Assembly: GCF_021390435.2 (NCBI RefSeq)
Contig: NZ_JAJVCN010000002.1
Coordinates: 1,612,001-1,676,000, forward strand
Direction: 5' to 3'
DNA: 64,000 nt
From: Kibdelosporangium philippinense
GTDB lineage: Bacteria; Actinomycetota; Actinomycetes; Mycobacteriales; Pseudonocardiaceae
Part shown: one piece after another, positions 1-9,458 of the stretch
Position numbering within the stretch: the first letter of the stretch is position 1
Layout of the letters: every line of letters begins with the position of its first letter
Position numbers and translations under genes: made by a program
The notes under the pieces: model-generated
Told to the model about the DNA's origin: nothing
Databases searched by the model: none
Seen by the model: only the letters and a program-made list of their open reading frames with translations

Positions 1-150
1 GACGAGCACGAAAAACCAGACGATGACGACGAGTCCGACGAGCCGGACGAGGAAGAAGAGGGCGAGCGCGTCATCGCCGATCTGCTGAGTCAGGACGACT
101 CGGCGTGGATCGGCAAGGGCGGCGTCAACGCCAAGGGAGTCATTGAATGA
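1..150 (+). CDS. C-terminal end of an unidentified protein with an acidic tail (partial)
   Basis: This is the last 49 codons of a gene that enters from the left edge, in the frame starting at base 1 and ending with TGA at 148-150. The visible tail is strongly acidic (runs of Asp and Glu over about 22 residues), then becomes mixed and ends in GGVNAKGVIE. There is no membrane segment, which argues against MycP (usually ending in a transmembrane helix). The stop codon overlaps the eccC start as ATGA, so the gene is probably translationally coupled to eccC and part of the same secretion operon. I do not recognise the family from this fragment. Confidence 0.75.
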   Translation, partial: DEHEKPDDDDESDEPDEEEEGERVIADLLSQDDSAWIGKGGVNAKGVIE

Positions 151-3100
151 CAACGGTCACCGTCAAGCGCGGCCCACGGGTCGCTGGGCCACCGGTGCCC
201 AGCGGCCAGGTGGAGTTGCAGGAACCACCAGTGGTGGCCGAGCCCGCGCCACGCGACATGTTGTCGCTGTTGATGTTCCTGCCCATGGGTATGGGCGGGT
301 TCGTGATGATCCTCGCCTTCTCCGGCGCCGCGGGCACTTCGCCCTTCATCTACATGATGGGTGGTGCCATGGGCATCGCCATGATCAGTATGGGGCTCGG
401 CCAGATGGGCCGGGCCGGTTCGGAGCGCAAACGCAAGATGGCCGGCGAACGCAGGGACTACCTGCGCTACATCGGTCAGCTGCGGACCAAAGCCCGTGAC
501 AGCGCGGACGAACAGCGCCTCGCGGTCGGCTGGGATAACCCAGATCCCGCGTGGTTGTGGCACATCGCCGAAGGGCCGCGGCTGTGGGAACGGCGGGCAG
601 GCCACGAGGATTTCGGCCGGGTACGCATCGGGCTTGGCACGCAGCTGGCTGCCCTCGAGTTCGTCCCGCCGACCACCAAGCCGATCGAGGATCTCGAGCC
701 GCTGTCGGCGATCTCCTTGCGGCGCTTCAGCGAGACGTACCGGACAGTGTCGGGTATCCCTATCGCCGTCGGCCTGCGCAGCTTCACCAGCATCGAGTTC
801 GCTGGTGACCTCGTTCCGTCGGTAGCGCTGGCCAGAGCGATCCTCGCTCAGCTGATGACGTTCCACGCCCCCGACGAACTGCGCATCGCGGTGCTCACCA
901 CCGAGGAGTGCCGCGGCGAGTGGGATTGGATCAAGTGGGCACCGCACAACGCCCATCCGACGGCGCGTGACGGTGCCGGGCCGTTGCGGATGCTGGCTTG
1001 TGATCACGACGAGCTGATGGAACTGCTCGGCGTGGAGATCACCGACCGCACCCCGCACGACAAGTCGGTCTCGCCAAGTTCTTCCGAGCCTTTCGTGGTT
1101 GTCGTCGTGCACCTCGCTTCGATCCCGGATTCGTCCAGGTTGCTCGACGTGGGGTTGCGCAACGTGGTCCTGCTCGACATCACGGGCATGCTGCCCGGTG
1201 GCGAGAAGGTGTTGCGGCTCACCGCGACCGAGGACCGCGTCGAGTTCCCCACCGGTGACGAGACGGGCACGGCCACGCGCGACGCGCTCGGGCTGACCGA
1301 GATCGAGCAACTCGCCCGCATCCTGGCACCGAGACGCACAAGCGGGACGGTCGAACTGGTCGAACGTCCGCTGGAGAGCGACTTCGAGCTGACCACCCTG
1401 CTCGGCATCCGGGACGTGCACACCTTTGACGTCCCAGGCCTGTGGCGGCCAAGGCAGGCGCAACGAGCCCGGCTCGCCGTTCCCGTCGGTGTCACGGAGG
1501 ACGGCGAGGTCGTCGAGCTCGACCTGAAGGAGTCCGCACAGGGCGGAATGGGTCCGCACGGGATGCTGATCGGCGCGACCGGCTCCGGCAAGAGCGAGCT
1601 GCTGCGCACGCTTGTGCTCGGGCTGGCCGCGACGCACTCGTCGGAGATCCTGAACTTCGTCCTCGTCGACTTCAAGGGCGGCGCGACCTTCCTCGGCATG
1701 GACAAGCTGTCGCACACCTCGGCCGTGATCACCAACCTCGCCGACGAGCTGCCGTTGGTCGACCGGATGCAGGACTCACTCAACGGTGAGATGACGCGCA
1801 GGCAGGAACTGCTCAGGCAGAGCGGGTATCCATCGCAGTTCGAGTACGAGAAAGCCCGTGCCGCTGGCGAACAGCTCGTGCCGTTCCCCACGCTGCTGCT
1901 GGTTGTCGACGAGTTCAGCGAGCTGCTCGGCAGCAAACCGGAGTTCATGGACCTGTTCGTCTCGGTCGGCAGGCTCGGTCGCAGTCTCGGCGTGCACCTG
2001 CTGCTGGCTTCCCAGCGACTGGACGAAGGCCGGATCCATCGCGTGGAAGGCCACCTATCGTACCGGATCGCGCTGAAAACGTTCTCGTCGATGGAGTCGC
2101 GCAGCGTCATCGGTGTCGCGAGCGCCTACGAGCTGCCATCCGAACCCGGCAACGGGTATTTGAAGATCGACACCACGAACCTGGTGCGGTTCAAGGCCGC
2201 GTACGTGTCCGGCCCGGTGCCTGTCGCCAAGGAACAAACCCAGGGGCCTGCTCAGGTCGCGCCACCGGACGTGGTTCCGTTCATCACAGACGCGCACCCA
2301 CGCCGCAAGCTGATCGCCGCGCTGACCAGCTCCGAGGAGGAGCCTGCCGAGCAGCCGGGCACGGCACAGCAGCCAGGCGCGACGATGTCATTGGCCGAGG
2401 CGTTCATCGCCCGGCTCAACGGTTCCGGTCCCTCGGCGCGCCAGGTCTGGCTGCCGCCGCTCGCCGAGTCGCCGAGCCTCGACTCGTTGCTGCCGGGCGT
2501 TCTGCCGGATCCTGTGCGAGGCATGATTGTCGAGGAGCCAGGGGTTCGTGGCGGGTTGCGTGCCCCAGTCGCCGTGATCGACCGGCCGTACGAGCAGGTG
2601 CGTGAACTTCTGGTGGCTGATCTGTCCGGTGCGGACGGTCACGTCGCGGTGGTCGGTGCTCCGCAGTCGGGCAAGTCGACTCTGCTGCGTACTTTGGTGT
2701 TGTCGCTCGCGATGACGCACACGCCGGACGAGGTCCAGTTCTACGGCTTGGACTTCGGTGGCGGCGGCATCATGTCGATCAGTGGCCTGCCGCATGTCGG
2801 CTCGGTGGCCACCAGGCTCGAACACGACCGGGTTGTCCGCACGATCGCCGAAGTGTCGCAGGTGATGGAGTTCCGCGAGCACGAGTTCGCCAACCGCGGG
2901 CTTGAATCGATGAACGCGTACCGTGCCGCGCGCCGCGACGGCCAGATCAACGATCCGTACGGCGATGTGTTCCTTGTCGTCGACGGCTGGTTCACGCTCC
3001 GGCAGGACTTCCAGGACCTGGAAGCCAAGATCAACGAACTGGCCGCGCGTGGCCTGTCGTTCGGCATCCACGTGGTGATCGCGTCCAACCGGTGGTCGGA

Positions 3101-4121
3101 GATCCGGCCCGCGTTGCGGGACATGCTCGGTACCCGTTACGAGCTGCGGCTTGGCGATCCGATGGAATCCGACGTCGGATCGCGGAAAGCCGCGACGGTG
3201 CCGTCACAACCGGGACGTGGCCTCACGTCGGAAGGACTGCACTTCCTCGGCGCGCTGCCGAGGATGGACGGCAGCTCCACATTGGACGATCTGCCGACCG
3301 CGACGAAGGCGGTTTCCGAGGAGGCGGCGACGTTCTGGCCGGGCCGCCGCGCCCCAGAGGTCCGGATGCTGCCTATGCAACTGCCTGCCGCGCAGCTGCC
3401 ACCCGCCGAAGGTGACGTACGGGTCTGCGTCGGCTTTGACGAACAACGGCTGCTGCCCGTGTGGCACGACTTCGAAGCGACGCCGCACATGCTCGCCTTC
3501 GGTGACAACGAGACAGGCAAGACGAACGCGCTCAAACTCGTGCTGTCCTCGGTGATGCGGCACTACGGGCCGCAGCAGGCGAAGATCGTGCTCGGCGACC
3601 CGAACCGGCAGCTGGACAGCCACGTGCCCGAGGAGTACCGGGTCGGGTACGCGATCACCAGCGAGTCACTGCGTGACCTGTGCGCCAAGGCTGCCGTGTC
3701 GATGAACAGGCGGGTGCCGGGCCAGGACATCGGCCCTGAGCGGCTGCGGCTGCGGGACTGGTGGGAAGGACCGCAGGTGTTCATCGCGGTCGACGACTAC
3801 GAGCTGTTCGCCTCGCCTGGCTCACTGTCGCCGCTCGATCCGCTGATGCCGCTGCTCGCCCAGGGTGTCCACATCGGACTGCACTTGTTGGTCGCCCGCA
3901 CCTCCTCAAGCGCGCACCGGGCCATGATGGATCCGGTGATCCGCCGGATGTGGGAACTCGGCACGCCCGCCCTGCTCTTCTCGTATCCCAAGGAAGAAGG
4001 CAGGTTCCTCGGCGAGGCTGTGCCACGCAGGCTGGTGGCGGGCCGGGCGCAGCTGGTGACAAGGCGTGGCATCAAGCTCATCCAGACCGGACTGGTCGAA
4101 GCACAACGGGAGTGGAAATGA
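147..4121 (+). CDS. eccC: T7SS (ESX) FtsK/SpoIIIE-type ATPase EccC
   Basis: The 1324-aa membrane ATPase recognises substrates and powers ESX/type VII export. The N-terminus has two membrane helices at about residues 39-60 and 67-87, followed by the cytoplasmic stalk domain. Three FtsK/SpoIIIE ATPase domains follow, with Walker A motifs GATGSGKS (476-483), GAPQSGKS (837-844) and GDNETGKT (1119-1126). Domain 1 has a clear Walker B, LLLVVDE, with Asp588 and Glu589. Domains 2 and 3 have VVDGW and VDDYE and lack the usual catalytic Glu. This matches the family pattern of one active and two substrate- or regulation-linked domains. It is a single-chain EccC (not split into Ca/Cb) of normal length. 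The start is supported by AAGGGAG at 133-139, 7 bp upstream, and by the ATGA overlap with the preceding gene. Its own stop overlaps eccD by 4 bp. Confidence 0.97.
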   Translation: MTTVTVKRGPRVAGPPVPSGQVELQEPPVVAEPAPRDMLSLLMFLPMGMGGFVMILAFSGAAGTSPFIYMMGGAMGIAMISMGLGQMGRAGSERKRKMAGERRDYLRYIGQLRTKARDSADEQRLAVGWDNPDPAWLWHIAEGPRLWERRAGHEDFGRVRIGLGTQLAALEFVPPTTKPIEDLEPLSAISLRRFSETYRTVSGIPIAVGLRSFTSIEFAGDLVPSVALARAILAQLMTFHAPDELRIAVLTTEECRGEWDWIKWAPHNAHPTARDGAGPLRMLACDHDELMELLGVEITDRTPHDKSVSPSSSEPFVVVVVHLASIPDSSRLLDVGLRNVVLLDITGMLPGGEKVLRLTATEDRVEFPTGDETGTATRDALGLTEIEQLARILAPRRTSGTVELVERPLESDFELTTLLGIRDVHTFDVPGLWRPRQAQRARLAVPVGVTEDGEVVELDLKESAQGGMGPHGMLIGATGSGKSELLRTLVLGLAATHSSEILNFVLVDFKGGATFLGMDKLSHTSAVITNLADELPLVDRMQDSLNGEMTRRQELLRQSGYPSQFEYEKARAAGEQLVPFPTLLLVVDEFSELLGSKPEFMDLFVSVGRLGRSLGVHLLLASQRLDEGRIHRVEGHLSYRIALKTFSSMESRSVIGVASAYELPSEPGNGYLKIDTTNLVRFKAAYVSGPVPVAKEQTQGPAQVAPPDVVPFITDAHPRRKLIAALTSSEEEPAEQPGTAQQPGATMSLAEAFIARLNGSGPSARQVWLPPLAESPSLDSLLPGVLPDPVRGMIVEEPGVRGGLRAPVAVIDRPYEQVRELLVADLSGADGHVAVVGAPQSGKSTLLRTLVLSLAMTHTPDEVQFYGLDFGGGGIMSISGLPHVGSVATRLEHDRVVRTIAEVSQVMEFREHEFANRGLESMNAYRAARRDGQINDPYGDVFLVVDGWFTLRQDFQDLEAKINELAARGLSFGIHVVIASNRWSEIRPALRDMLGTRYELRLGDPMESDVGSRKAATVPSQPGRGLTSEGLHFLGALPRMDGSSTLDDLPTATKAVSEEAATFWPGRRAPEVRMLPMQLPAAQLPPAEGDVRVCVGFDEQRLLPVWHDFEATPHMLAFGDNETGKTNALKLVLSSVMRHYGPQQAKIVLGDPNRQLDSHVPEEYRVGYAITSESLRDLCAKAAVSMNRRVPGQDIGPERLRLRDWWEGPQVFIAVDDYELFASPGSLSPLDPLMPLLAQGVHIGLHLLVARTSSSAHRAMMDPVIRRMWELGTPALLFSYPKEEGRFLGEAVPRRLVAGRAQLVTRRGIKLIQTGLVEAQREWK

Positions 4122-5527
4122 CCAGCGTCCAGCCGGCCGAACTGTGCCGGATCACGGTGTACGGCCCAGCCGGCCGTGCGGATCTCGCCGTGCCGGTTTC
4201 CATACCGGTCGCGGCGCTGCTGCCGGTGCTTGTCAAGCACACCACCGACCAGAGCACCCGCCGGGCGCCCGCGGGCCCGCCAGGAGCCTGGGTGGTGCAA
4301 CGGCTCGGCGAGCCGCCGATGGACGCCGGTGCCACCCCGGAAGCGCTCGACTGGCTCGACGGTGAGGTCCTGTACCTGCGGCCGACCGAGAACCCCATGC
4401 CGGACATGGACTTCGACGATCTCGCCGAAGGCATGGCCAACTCGGTCAACCGGCAAAAGAACCGATGGACACCGGAACTGGGCCGGTGGGTGTTCCTAGC
4501 GTTGACGGCCGGTGTGCTTGTGGCCATGACCATGCTGCTGCTGGACTACCCGATCGCGTCCTCGGTCACGATTTCCGCTCTGTCACTGGGAGTCGTGCTG
4601 GTGACAGTGTGCATTGTGTCCGGTGTGGTGACCACGGACCGGGCGTTGGTCGTGGTGATCGGCGTGCCTGGCTGCCTGCTGATCGGGCTGGCGACGATGA
4701 CCGGCCTGTTCGACGTGCCGAGCGCGCTTGATCTGCAACCGGTTCCCGTGCGGCTCGGCGGTCTCGCGGTCGCCGTTGTCGCGGCGTGCATCCTGATGGC
4801 ACGGTACTTCTGGATCCCGTTGATCCCGATAACGCCGTTCGCCATTCTCGCGGCCGCGGGCCTTGTCGCGCTGGTCGGGCTGTGGCCCTTCACCAGTGGC
4901 TGGCTTGATCCCGTGCAGACCGCGGGTGTCGTCGGCACGGTCCTGCTCGGCTTCGTCTACTACGCGCCCCGGCTGGCCGTCCGGATGAGCAGGCTGCGCG
5001 GCCCGCAGTTGCCGCGCAAGGCCGAGGAGATGCAGTACGACATCGACCCGTTGCCCGCGGCTAGCGTCATCGACGGCACACGCAACGCCGATCGGATGTT
5101 GACCGTCCTGGTTGTGGTCGCGTCCACAGTCTTCGGATTGTCCTACCAGACATTGTTCGACGCACCGGGATGGGCGCCGATGACGCTCGGGATCCTCTTC
5201 ACGATCTCGATGCTGGTCCGGTCGGCCTCCTTCTTCGGTGCACTGCAACGGATCGCGCTGATCACCTCGGGGATGGCCGGTGTGGTCCTGCTGGTGACTT
5301 CGTTCGGGTCGACCATGACACCGGGATGGCGGACCGTCGCGGTGGTGTGCCTGGGGATCGTGGTGGTGGCGTTGGTGTTCGCGGCGTTGCGTCCGCCGCA
5401 CCGCAGGCTGGTTCCGGTGTGGGTGCAGCGGTCGAACTGGATCGAATCGATCGCGGCGATCGCGGCGATCCCGGTGCTGTTGCAGATCCTTGGTGTGTAC
5501 GCCTGGGCCCGCGGTCTGGCTGGGTGA
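4118..5527 (+). CDS. eccD: T7SS (ESX) integral membrane protein EccD
   Basis: The 469-aa inner-membrane component of the ESX channel. Residues about 7-95 look like the cytosolic ubiquitin/YukD-like domain (starting LCRITVYGPAG). The rest contains eleven hydrophobic segments by eye, the number known for EccD, with one long basic cytosolic loop around residues 285-325. The in-frame open region extends upstream to 3761, but that part overlaps eccC and reads as shadow sequence. I chose ATG 4118 because it gives the normal EccD N-terminus, forms an ATGA overlap with the eccC stop, and has GGGAG at 4108-4112. EccB follows 6 bp later, fitting a core-complex operon. Confidence 0.95.
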   Translation: MTSVQPAELCRITVYGPAGRADLAVPVSIPVAALLPVLVKHTTDQSTRRAPAGPPGAWVVQRLGEPPMDAGATPEALDWLDGEVLYLRPTENPMPDMDFDDLAEGMANSVNRQKNRWTPELGRWVFLALTAGVLVAMTMLLLDYPIASSVTISALSLGVVLVTVCIVSGVVTTDRALVVVIGVPGCLLIGLATMTGLFDVPSALDLQPVPVRLGGLAVAVVAACILMARYFWIPLIPITPFAILAAAGLVALVGLWPFTSGWLDPVQTAGVVGTVLLGFVYYAPRLAVRMSRLRGPQLPRKAEEMQYDIDPLPAASVIDGTRNADRMLTVLVVVASTVFGLSYQTLFDAPGWAPMTLGILFTISMLVRSASFFGALQRIALITSGMAGVVLLVTSFGSTMTPGWRTVAVVCLGIVVVALVFAALRPPHRRLVPVWVQRSNWIESIAAIAAIPVLLQILGVYAWARGLAG

Positions 5528-5533
5528 CGCGGG

Positions 5534-6865
5534 ATGCAGACGCAGAAGGACCACGTACACGCCTACCAGTTCATGATGCGGCGGATGGACACGGCGTTCG
5601 TGACCGGTGACCCGGACGAGCACGAGACGCCGGGCCGCAGGCAGTGGAACGGCCTGCTGATCGGCCTGGTGGTCGCCCTGCTCGTCGGAGTCGGGTTCGG
5701 TGTGTACGGGCTGATCCGGCCGGGCGGCAACACCGCGTGGACGATCCCCGGCGCGATCCTGATGGAGAAGGAGTCAGGCGTCCGGTACGTGATGATCAAC
5801 GGAGTGCTGCGGCCGACGCCGAACCAGGCGTCAGCCATGTTGATCCAGGGGCAGCGGGCGACGATGCACTCGATCTCACGGTCGTCGCTCGGTGATCTGC
5901 CGCGCGGGTCACTGATCGGCATCCGCGGCGCGCCAGACGCCGTGCCCGCGCCCGGTTCGCTGCTTCCTGGGCGCTGGTTGCTCTGTCCGGCAACCGGCGG
6001 TGGATTGAGCGTGAACATGGACGACCAAGCGCTGATCGATGCCGTTCCGGACGACCGGTACGTACCGGTCGAGGCGCCGAACGGAGCTCTCTACCTGGTC
6101 TGGCGGGGCACCAAGTACCGGCTGCCGGATGTGCAGAGCCGGGTGGCACTCGGCTTGACAACGACGCTTCCGGTCAAGGCGAACGATCTCTGGCTGGGGC
6201 TGATCCCGGAAGGGGCTGCCCTCAATGCCGCCGTCATCCCGCAGGCTGGCAGGGACGGGCTGGAAATCGCTGGGCAGCGCAGGAAAGTCGGCGACCTGTT
6301 CGTCCACAAACCTGCGAACGGCACCGAACAGCACTACGTGTTGCGCGCCGACGGTCTCGCCTCCATGTCGGTCACCGAATATGCCTTGCTTGCCGCCCAT
6401 TCGGCCCGCCCCGCTGTCCAGATCGACGCCTCAGCTGTCGTCTCCGCACGGTTCTCGCCGGATCCGACCCTGCTGAACCGGTTGCCGGACTTGGTGCCGC
6501 AGCGCGCGTTCGACCCGTTCACGGGCGGTCCGTGCATCCAGCAGATCGGGACCGGCGCGGACGTCATCACCTCCGGGGTCGTGATCGCGCAGGGTGCGGC
6601 GAACTGGCCATCGGTGGACACGTTCGGCGCACTCGTGCGGCCGACTCGCGGCACGTTCGTCGCGGAGGTGCCGCTTGCGGACAAGCAACGGGTGCCCAAC
6701 CGATACCTGATCACCGACCAGGGCAAGCGGTACTTCATTCCGGACAACGACTCCATCACGGCGCTCGGCCTCAGCGGTATGCAACCCGTGCCGATGAGAA
6801 CCGAGGTGCTTTCGATGATCCCAGCCGGTCCCGCGCTCACGCGCACGGCCGTGGTTAGCGAGTAA
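5534..6865 (+). CDS. eccB: T7SS (ESX) membrane protein EccB
   Basis: The 443-aa bitopic membrane protein forms the extracytoplasmic part of the ESX complex. The N-terminal KDHVHAYQFMMRRM is a typical cytosolic EccB start. One membrane helix lies at about residues 37-60, followed by an external domain beginning with a GVRYVMINGVLRP-type strand repeat. Two cysteines, Cys151 (LLCPATG) and Cys334 (GPCIQQ), sit where EccB proteins form a stabilising disulfide. Length is normal for the family. The ribosome site GGTGA (5523-5527) overlaps the eccD stop codon and is 6 bp from the ATG, so translation is coupled to eccD. The next gene starts 16 bp after the TAA. Confidence 0.96.
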   Translation: MQTQKDHVHAYQFMMRRMDTAFVTGDPDEHETPGRRQWNGLLIGLVVALLVGVGFGVYGLIRPGGNTAWTIPGAILMEKESGVRYVMINGVLRPTPNQASAMLIQGQRATMHSISRSSLGDLPRGSLIGIRGAPDAVPAPGSLLPGRWLLCPATGGGLSVNMDDQALIDAVPDDRYVPVEAPNGALYLVWRGTKYRLPDVQSRVALGLTTTLPVKANDLWLGLIPEGAALNAAVIPQAGRDGLEIAGQRRKVGDLFVHKPANGTEQHYVLRADGLASMSVTEYALLAAHSARPAVQIDASAVVSARFSPDPTLLNRLPDLVPQRAFDPFTGGPCIQQIGTGADVITSGVVIAQGAANWPSVDTFGALVRPTRGTFVAEVPLADKQRVPNRYLITDQGKRYFIPDNDSITALGLSGMQPVPMRTEVLSMIPAGPALTRTAVVSE

Positions 6866-6880
6866 GAGAGGAAGACGGCG

Positions 6881-9442
6881 ATGCCACTACTGACGCGCCA
6901 CACGGACTCAAGCGACGCGGACCTGGCGAAGCATGTCGTCGGGAACGCGTTGGTGATCTACCCCGCAGGGCGGATGACCCGCGAGACCCAGGAACTGGCG
7001 TTGGCGGTGGCCGCCGACGAAGAGCACGACCTCGTTGTCGTCGACTTGCCTGCCGGCTCACCGATCACGATGTGGGAGGCCGTAGCGACGGCCCTGCCCC
7101 GCCGCGGGCGTGGCGTGCGGCTGGTCATCGGCGGCCGGTCAAGGGAAACCACCGCGCTCGCCGGGCACTGGCTTGCCCAGCGGTTGGGACGGACGGTGCT
7201 CGCGCCGGACGGCCCGGTGATCCGCGGGGCAGGCGGCTCGCTGTTCGTCCACGCCGGACAGAGCAGTGGCTGGGTGCGGTTTCACCCCGGCCGTCCGCCT
7301 CGCTGGGAAGCCAAGCGGTTCCCCCGGCCGAGCTGGGACTCCACCGTGATGTCGGAGAACTTCCCGACCAGTGCCCGCGGTATCGCCGAACCGCTGCCAG
7401 GCGGTGTGTGGATCCGGCCAGCTGGGGACGACCCGCTGTTGCAGCACAACCGGATGCAGATCATCGAGGCCATGCCGTGCCAGCAGGACGTGATCGGCGT
7501 CGTGCTCGGCAGCCCAGGCGGTATCCCGCTGAACATGGACGACATCGTCCGGTTCTGGCGTGAGCTGCCGGATGGCACCAAGGCGAAGCTCCGGTTCATC
7601 CACTATGGACCGATGTCGATCCCGCGTGGCGCGGTGCTCGGTCAGATGATCGCGGACGTGCTGAAGCACGAGATCGTCTGCTACACCGGGATGCCAACGG
7701 GAGTCGCCGCGGAGCCGGACATCCGTACCGTGGTCGGCGACGGCACCTTCGGCTGGTACTCGTTCGCGAGGGAACTGGCCTACCGGCCAGCCAAGGACGG
7801 TGAGGAAGCACCGGCTCCCAGGATCATCAGCCACCGTCTGCCGGTGGCCGGCGCGCAGGAAGTGGCGCCAGAGGTCTACTGGTACTCGATCGACGCGGTC
7901 GTCGAGGTCGTCCAGTCGGGCCTGCTCCTGCGTCCGCCAACACCGACGCCGCACACCGATGCCATTCGTGCCATTCCGCTTGACCCTGGCACGCACAACC
8001 TGACGTACGACGCGGTCGACGATCGCGACCTTGAGCGGATGCGTTACCTGGCCGAGGATCTGCAGCAGCGCTTGGACAAGACCACCCGGTTGGTGAGCCG
8101 GATCGTGCATGCCGTTGAGAGCATCGGTGCACAGTCGGCTGTTCGGCCGGTCGGCATCGCGCAGCAGCAGATCGAACCGAGCACGACCGTCGACTGGTTC
8201 GCTGGCGAGCTTGAGCAGGAGGCCACGGCTGAGCCGGTCGGCGGGATCGGCTACGAGGCCGAGGTCACGTCGGTGCTCTGGCCGTCCCCGCGCCCACGTC
8301 GGCCAGCGATTCCGGCAGCGACGGCGGCTCCTATCCGGTTGGAGAGCTCGCCGACGCCGGGCCCTGCATCGATGGGGCCTGCATCGACGGGTGCTGGGTC
8401 GATGGCACCGCAGCTGCCGGATCTGCCCGCGGTCGCGGCGGTCGCAGCGCCGGACGGGCCGCTTGACTCCGCTGCTGTGTCCGCTGCTACTGGGTCCACT
8501 GTGGAGGAAGTGCCGGTCGAGTCCCTTGAACTGTCCGTGCCGGCGGTCGTGTCCGTCGAGTTGCCGGATCTTCCCGTCGAGCAGGCGGGATCCGAGATCC
8601 AGGAAACCTCGGCTCCGGCGAAGGAGCGTGCTGACGCGCGGATCCAGCCGGTTCCCGAGCCGGAGGCTTCGGCCTTGCTGGCCAAGCGCGGAATCGATGA
8701 CGAACGTGCGTGGCTGCGGCGCACGTTGGCTTCGGAGTTCGGCACGATGTCAACGGCTGTGGCGCGGGTCCTGTCGCAACACCCAGGATTCCAGGGAGCC
8801 CTGTCCCGGTCCTCAGCCCAGGTGCTGACCGATGCCGTGGCGGTGCAGCTGTACCTGTCCGGGCACGGCGAAGACGTGGATCGCGCCTTGCGCACCGGCG
8901 CCGTCGGTCCGCACGTTCCGTTCGCCCGGTGTGTCGTCGCTGGCCTGAGCAGGTTGCCGTCACACCGTGGACCGGCTGTGTTCACGACTTCGCCGTCGGA
9001 GCAGGAACTGGATCTCTACCGGAACCGGAAACTGATCACCGAGTGGGGTTTCCTGCACGCACTGGTCGGTCCCTGCGCCGAACAGCAGGGCACGACGGAT
9101 GTCCTGGTCTGGTCGATGACTGCCCGGCGCACCAAGTTGTTGGAGGCCAGCGAGAACGGGGTGGCCGACCGGGTGTTGTTCGTGCCGGGAACCAGTTTCA
9201 AGGTGCTGGAGATCACCGAGGCGGACGAGTCCGGTCGCGGGCGGGTGCTGCTGCGTGAGCTGACCGCGGTGGAGATCGACGAGGACGGCCGGGTGGACCA
9301 GAACCGGGTGTCGCTCGATGAGCTCGCGCTGAACTCGTTGCACCGCCAGGTGGACAAGTGGGCCGGGACCGGGCCGGTCACCCGGGTGGGTCCAGCGGCG
9401 GCACACCGGTTCGGTGCGTTGCCTGGACTGCTGGTCGACTGA
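6881..9442 (+). CDS. Secretion-locus protein of unknown function, possible degenerate ADP-ribosyltransferase-like C-terminus
   Basis: The 853-aa protein has no signal peptide or membrane helix that I can see, so it is probably cytosolic. Residues about 1-400 form a mixed alpha/beta region. Part of it (GRTVLAPDGPV...LFVHAGQ...GWVRF) resembles the C-terminal half of the His/Cys modules in the giant protein downstream. Residues about 455-590 are a Pro/Ala/Ser/Glu-rich disordered linker. Residues about 600-835 form a second domain whose end, DRVLFVPGTSFKVLEI, resembles the strand after the ExE loop of ADP-ribosyltransferase exoenzymes. The ExE motif itself is not visible, so activity is doubtful. 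AGAGGA-type ribosome sequence at 6867-6872 supports ATG 6881. Tight spacing to eccB and to the next gene indicates a role in the secretion system, but I cannot assign one. Confidence 0.85.
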   Translation: MPLLTRHTDSSDADLAKHVVGNALVIYPAGRMTRETQELALAVAADEEHDLVVVDLPAGSPITMWEAVATALPRRGRGVRLVIGGRSRETTALAGHWLAQRLGRTVLAPDGPVIRGAGGSLFVHAGQSSGWVRFHPGRPPRWEAKRFPRPSWDSTVMSENFPTSARGIAEPLPGGVWIRPAGDDPLLQHNRMQIIEAMPCQQDVIGVVLGSPGGIPLNMDDIVRFWRELPDGTKAKLRFIHYGPMSIPRGAVLGQMIADVLKHEIVCYTGMPTGVAAEPDIRTVVGDGTFGWYSFARELAYRPAKDGEEAPAPRIISHRLPVAGAQEVAPEVYWYSIDAVVEVVQSGLLLRPPTPTPHTDAIRAIPLDPGTHNLTYDAVDDRDLERMRYLAEDLQQRLDKTTRLVSRIVHAVESIGAQSAVRPVGIAQQQIEPSTTVDWFAGELEQEATAEPVGGIGYEAEVTSVLWPSPRPRRPAIPAATAAPIRLESSPTPGPASMGPASTGAGSMAPQLPDLPAVAAVAAPDGPLDSAAVSAATGSTVEEVPVESLELSVPAVVSVELPDLPVEQAGSEIQETSAPAKERADARIQPVPEPEASALLAKRGIDDERAWLRRTLASEFGTMSTAVARVLSQHPGFQGALSRSSAQVLTDAVAVQLYLSGHGEDVDRALRTGAVGPHVPFARCVVAGLSRLPSHRGPAVFTTSPSEQELDLYRNRKLITEWGFLHALVGPCAEQQGTTDVLVWSMTARRTKLLEASENGVADRVLFVPGTSFKVLEITEADESGRGRVLLRELTAVEIDEDGRVDQNRVSLDELALNSLHRQVDKWAGTGPVTRVGPAAAHRFGALPGLLVD

Positions 9443-9458
9443 GAAAGGCGTTGAACCG

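Noticed and set aside
1..150. The C-terminus of the MycP protease
   Set aside because: MycP usually ends with a membrane helix and short basic tail. The visible end is acidic and hydrophilic.
3761..4117. Upstream extension of the EccD reading frame
   Set aside because: It overlaps eccC by over 350 bp, and the translated part is Arg/Gly/Ala-rich shadow sequence. ATG 4118 gives the normal EccD N-terminus.
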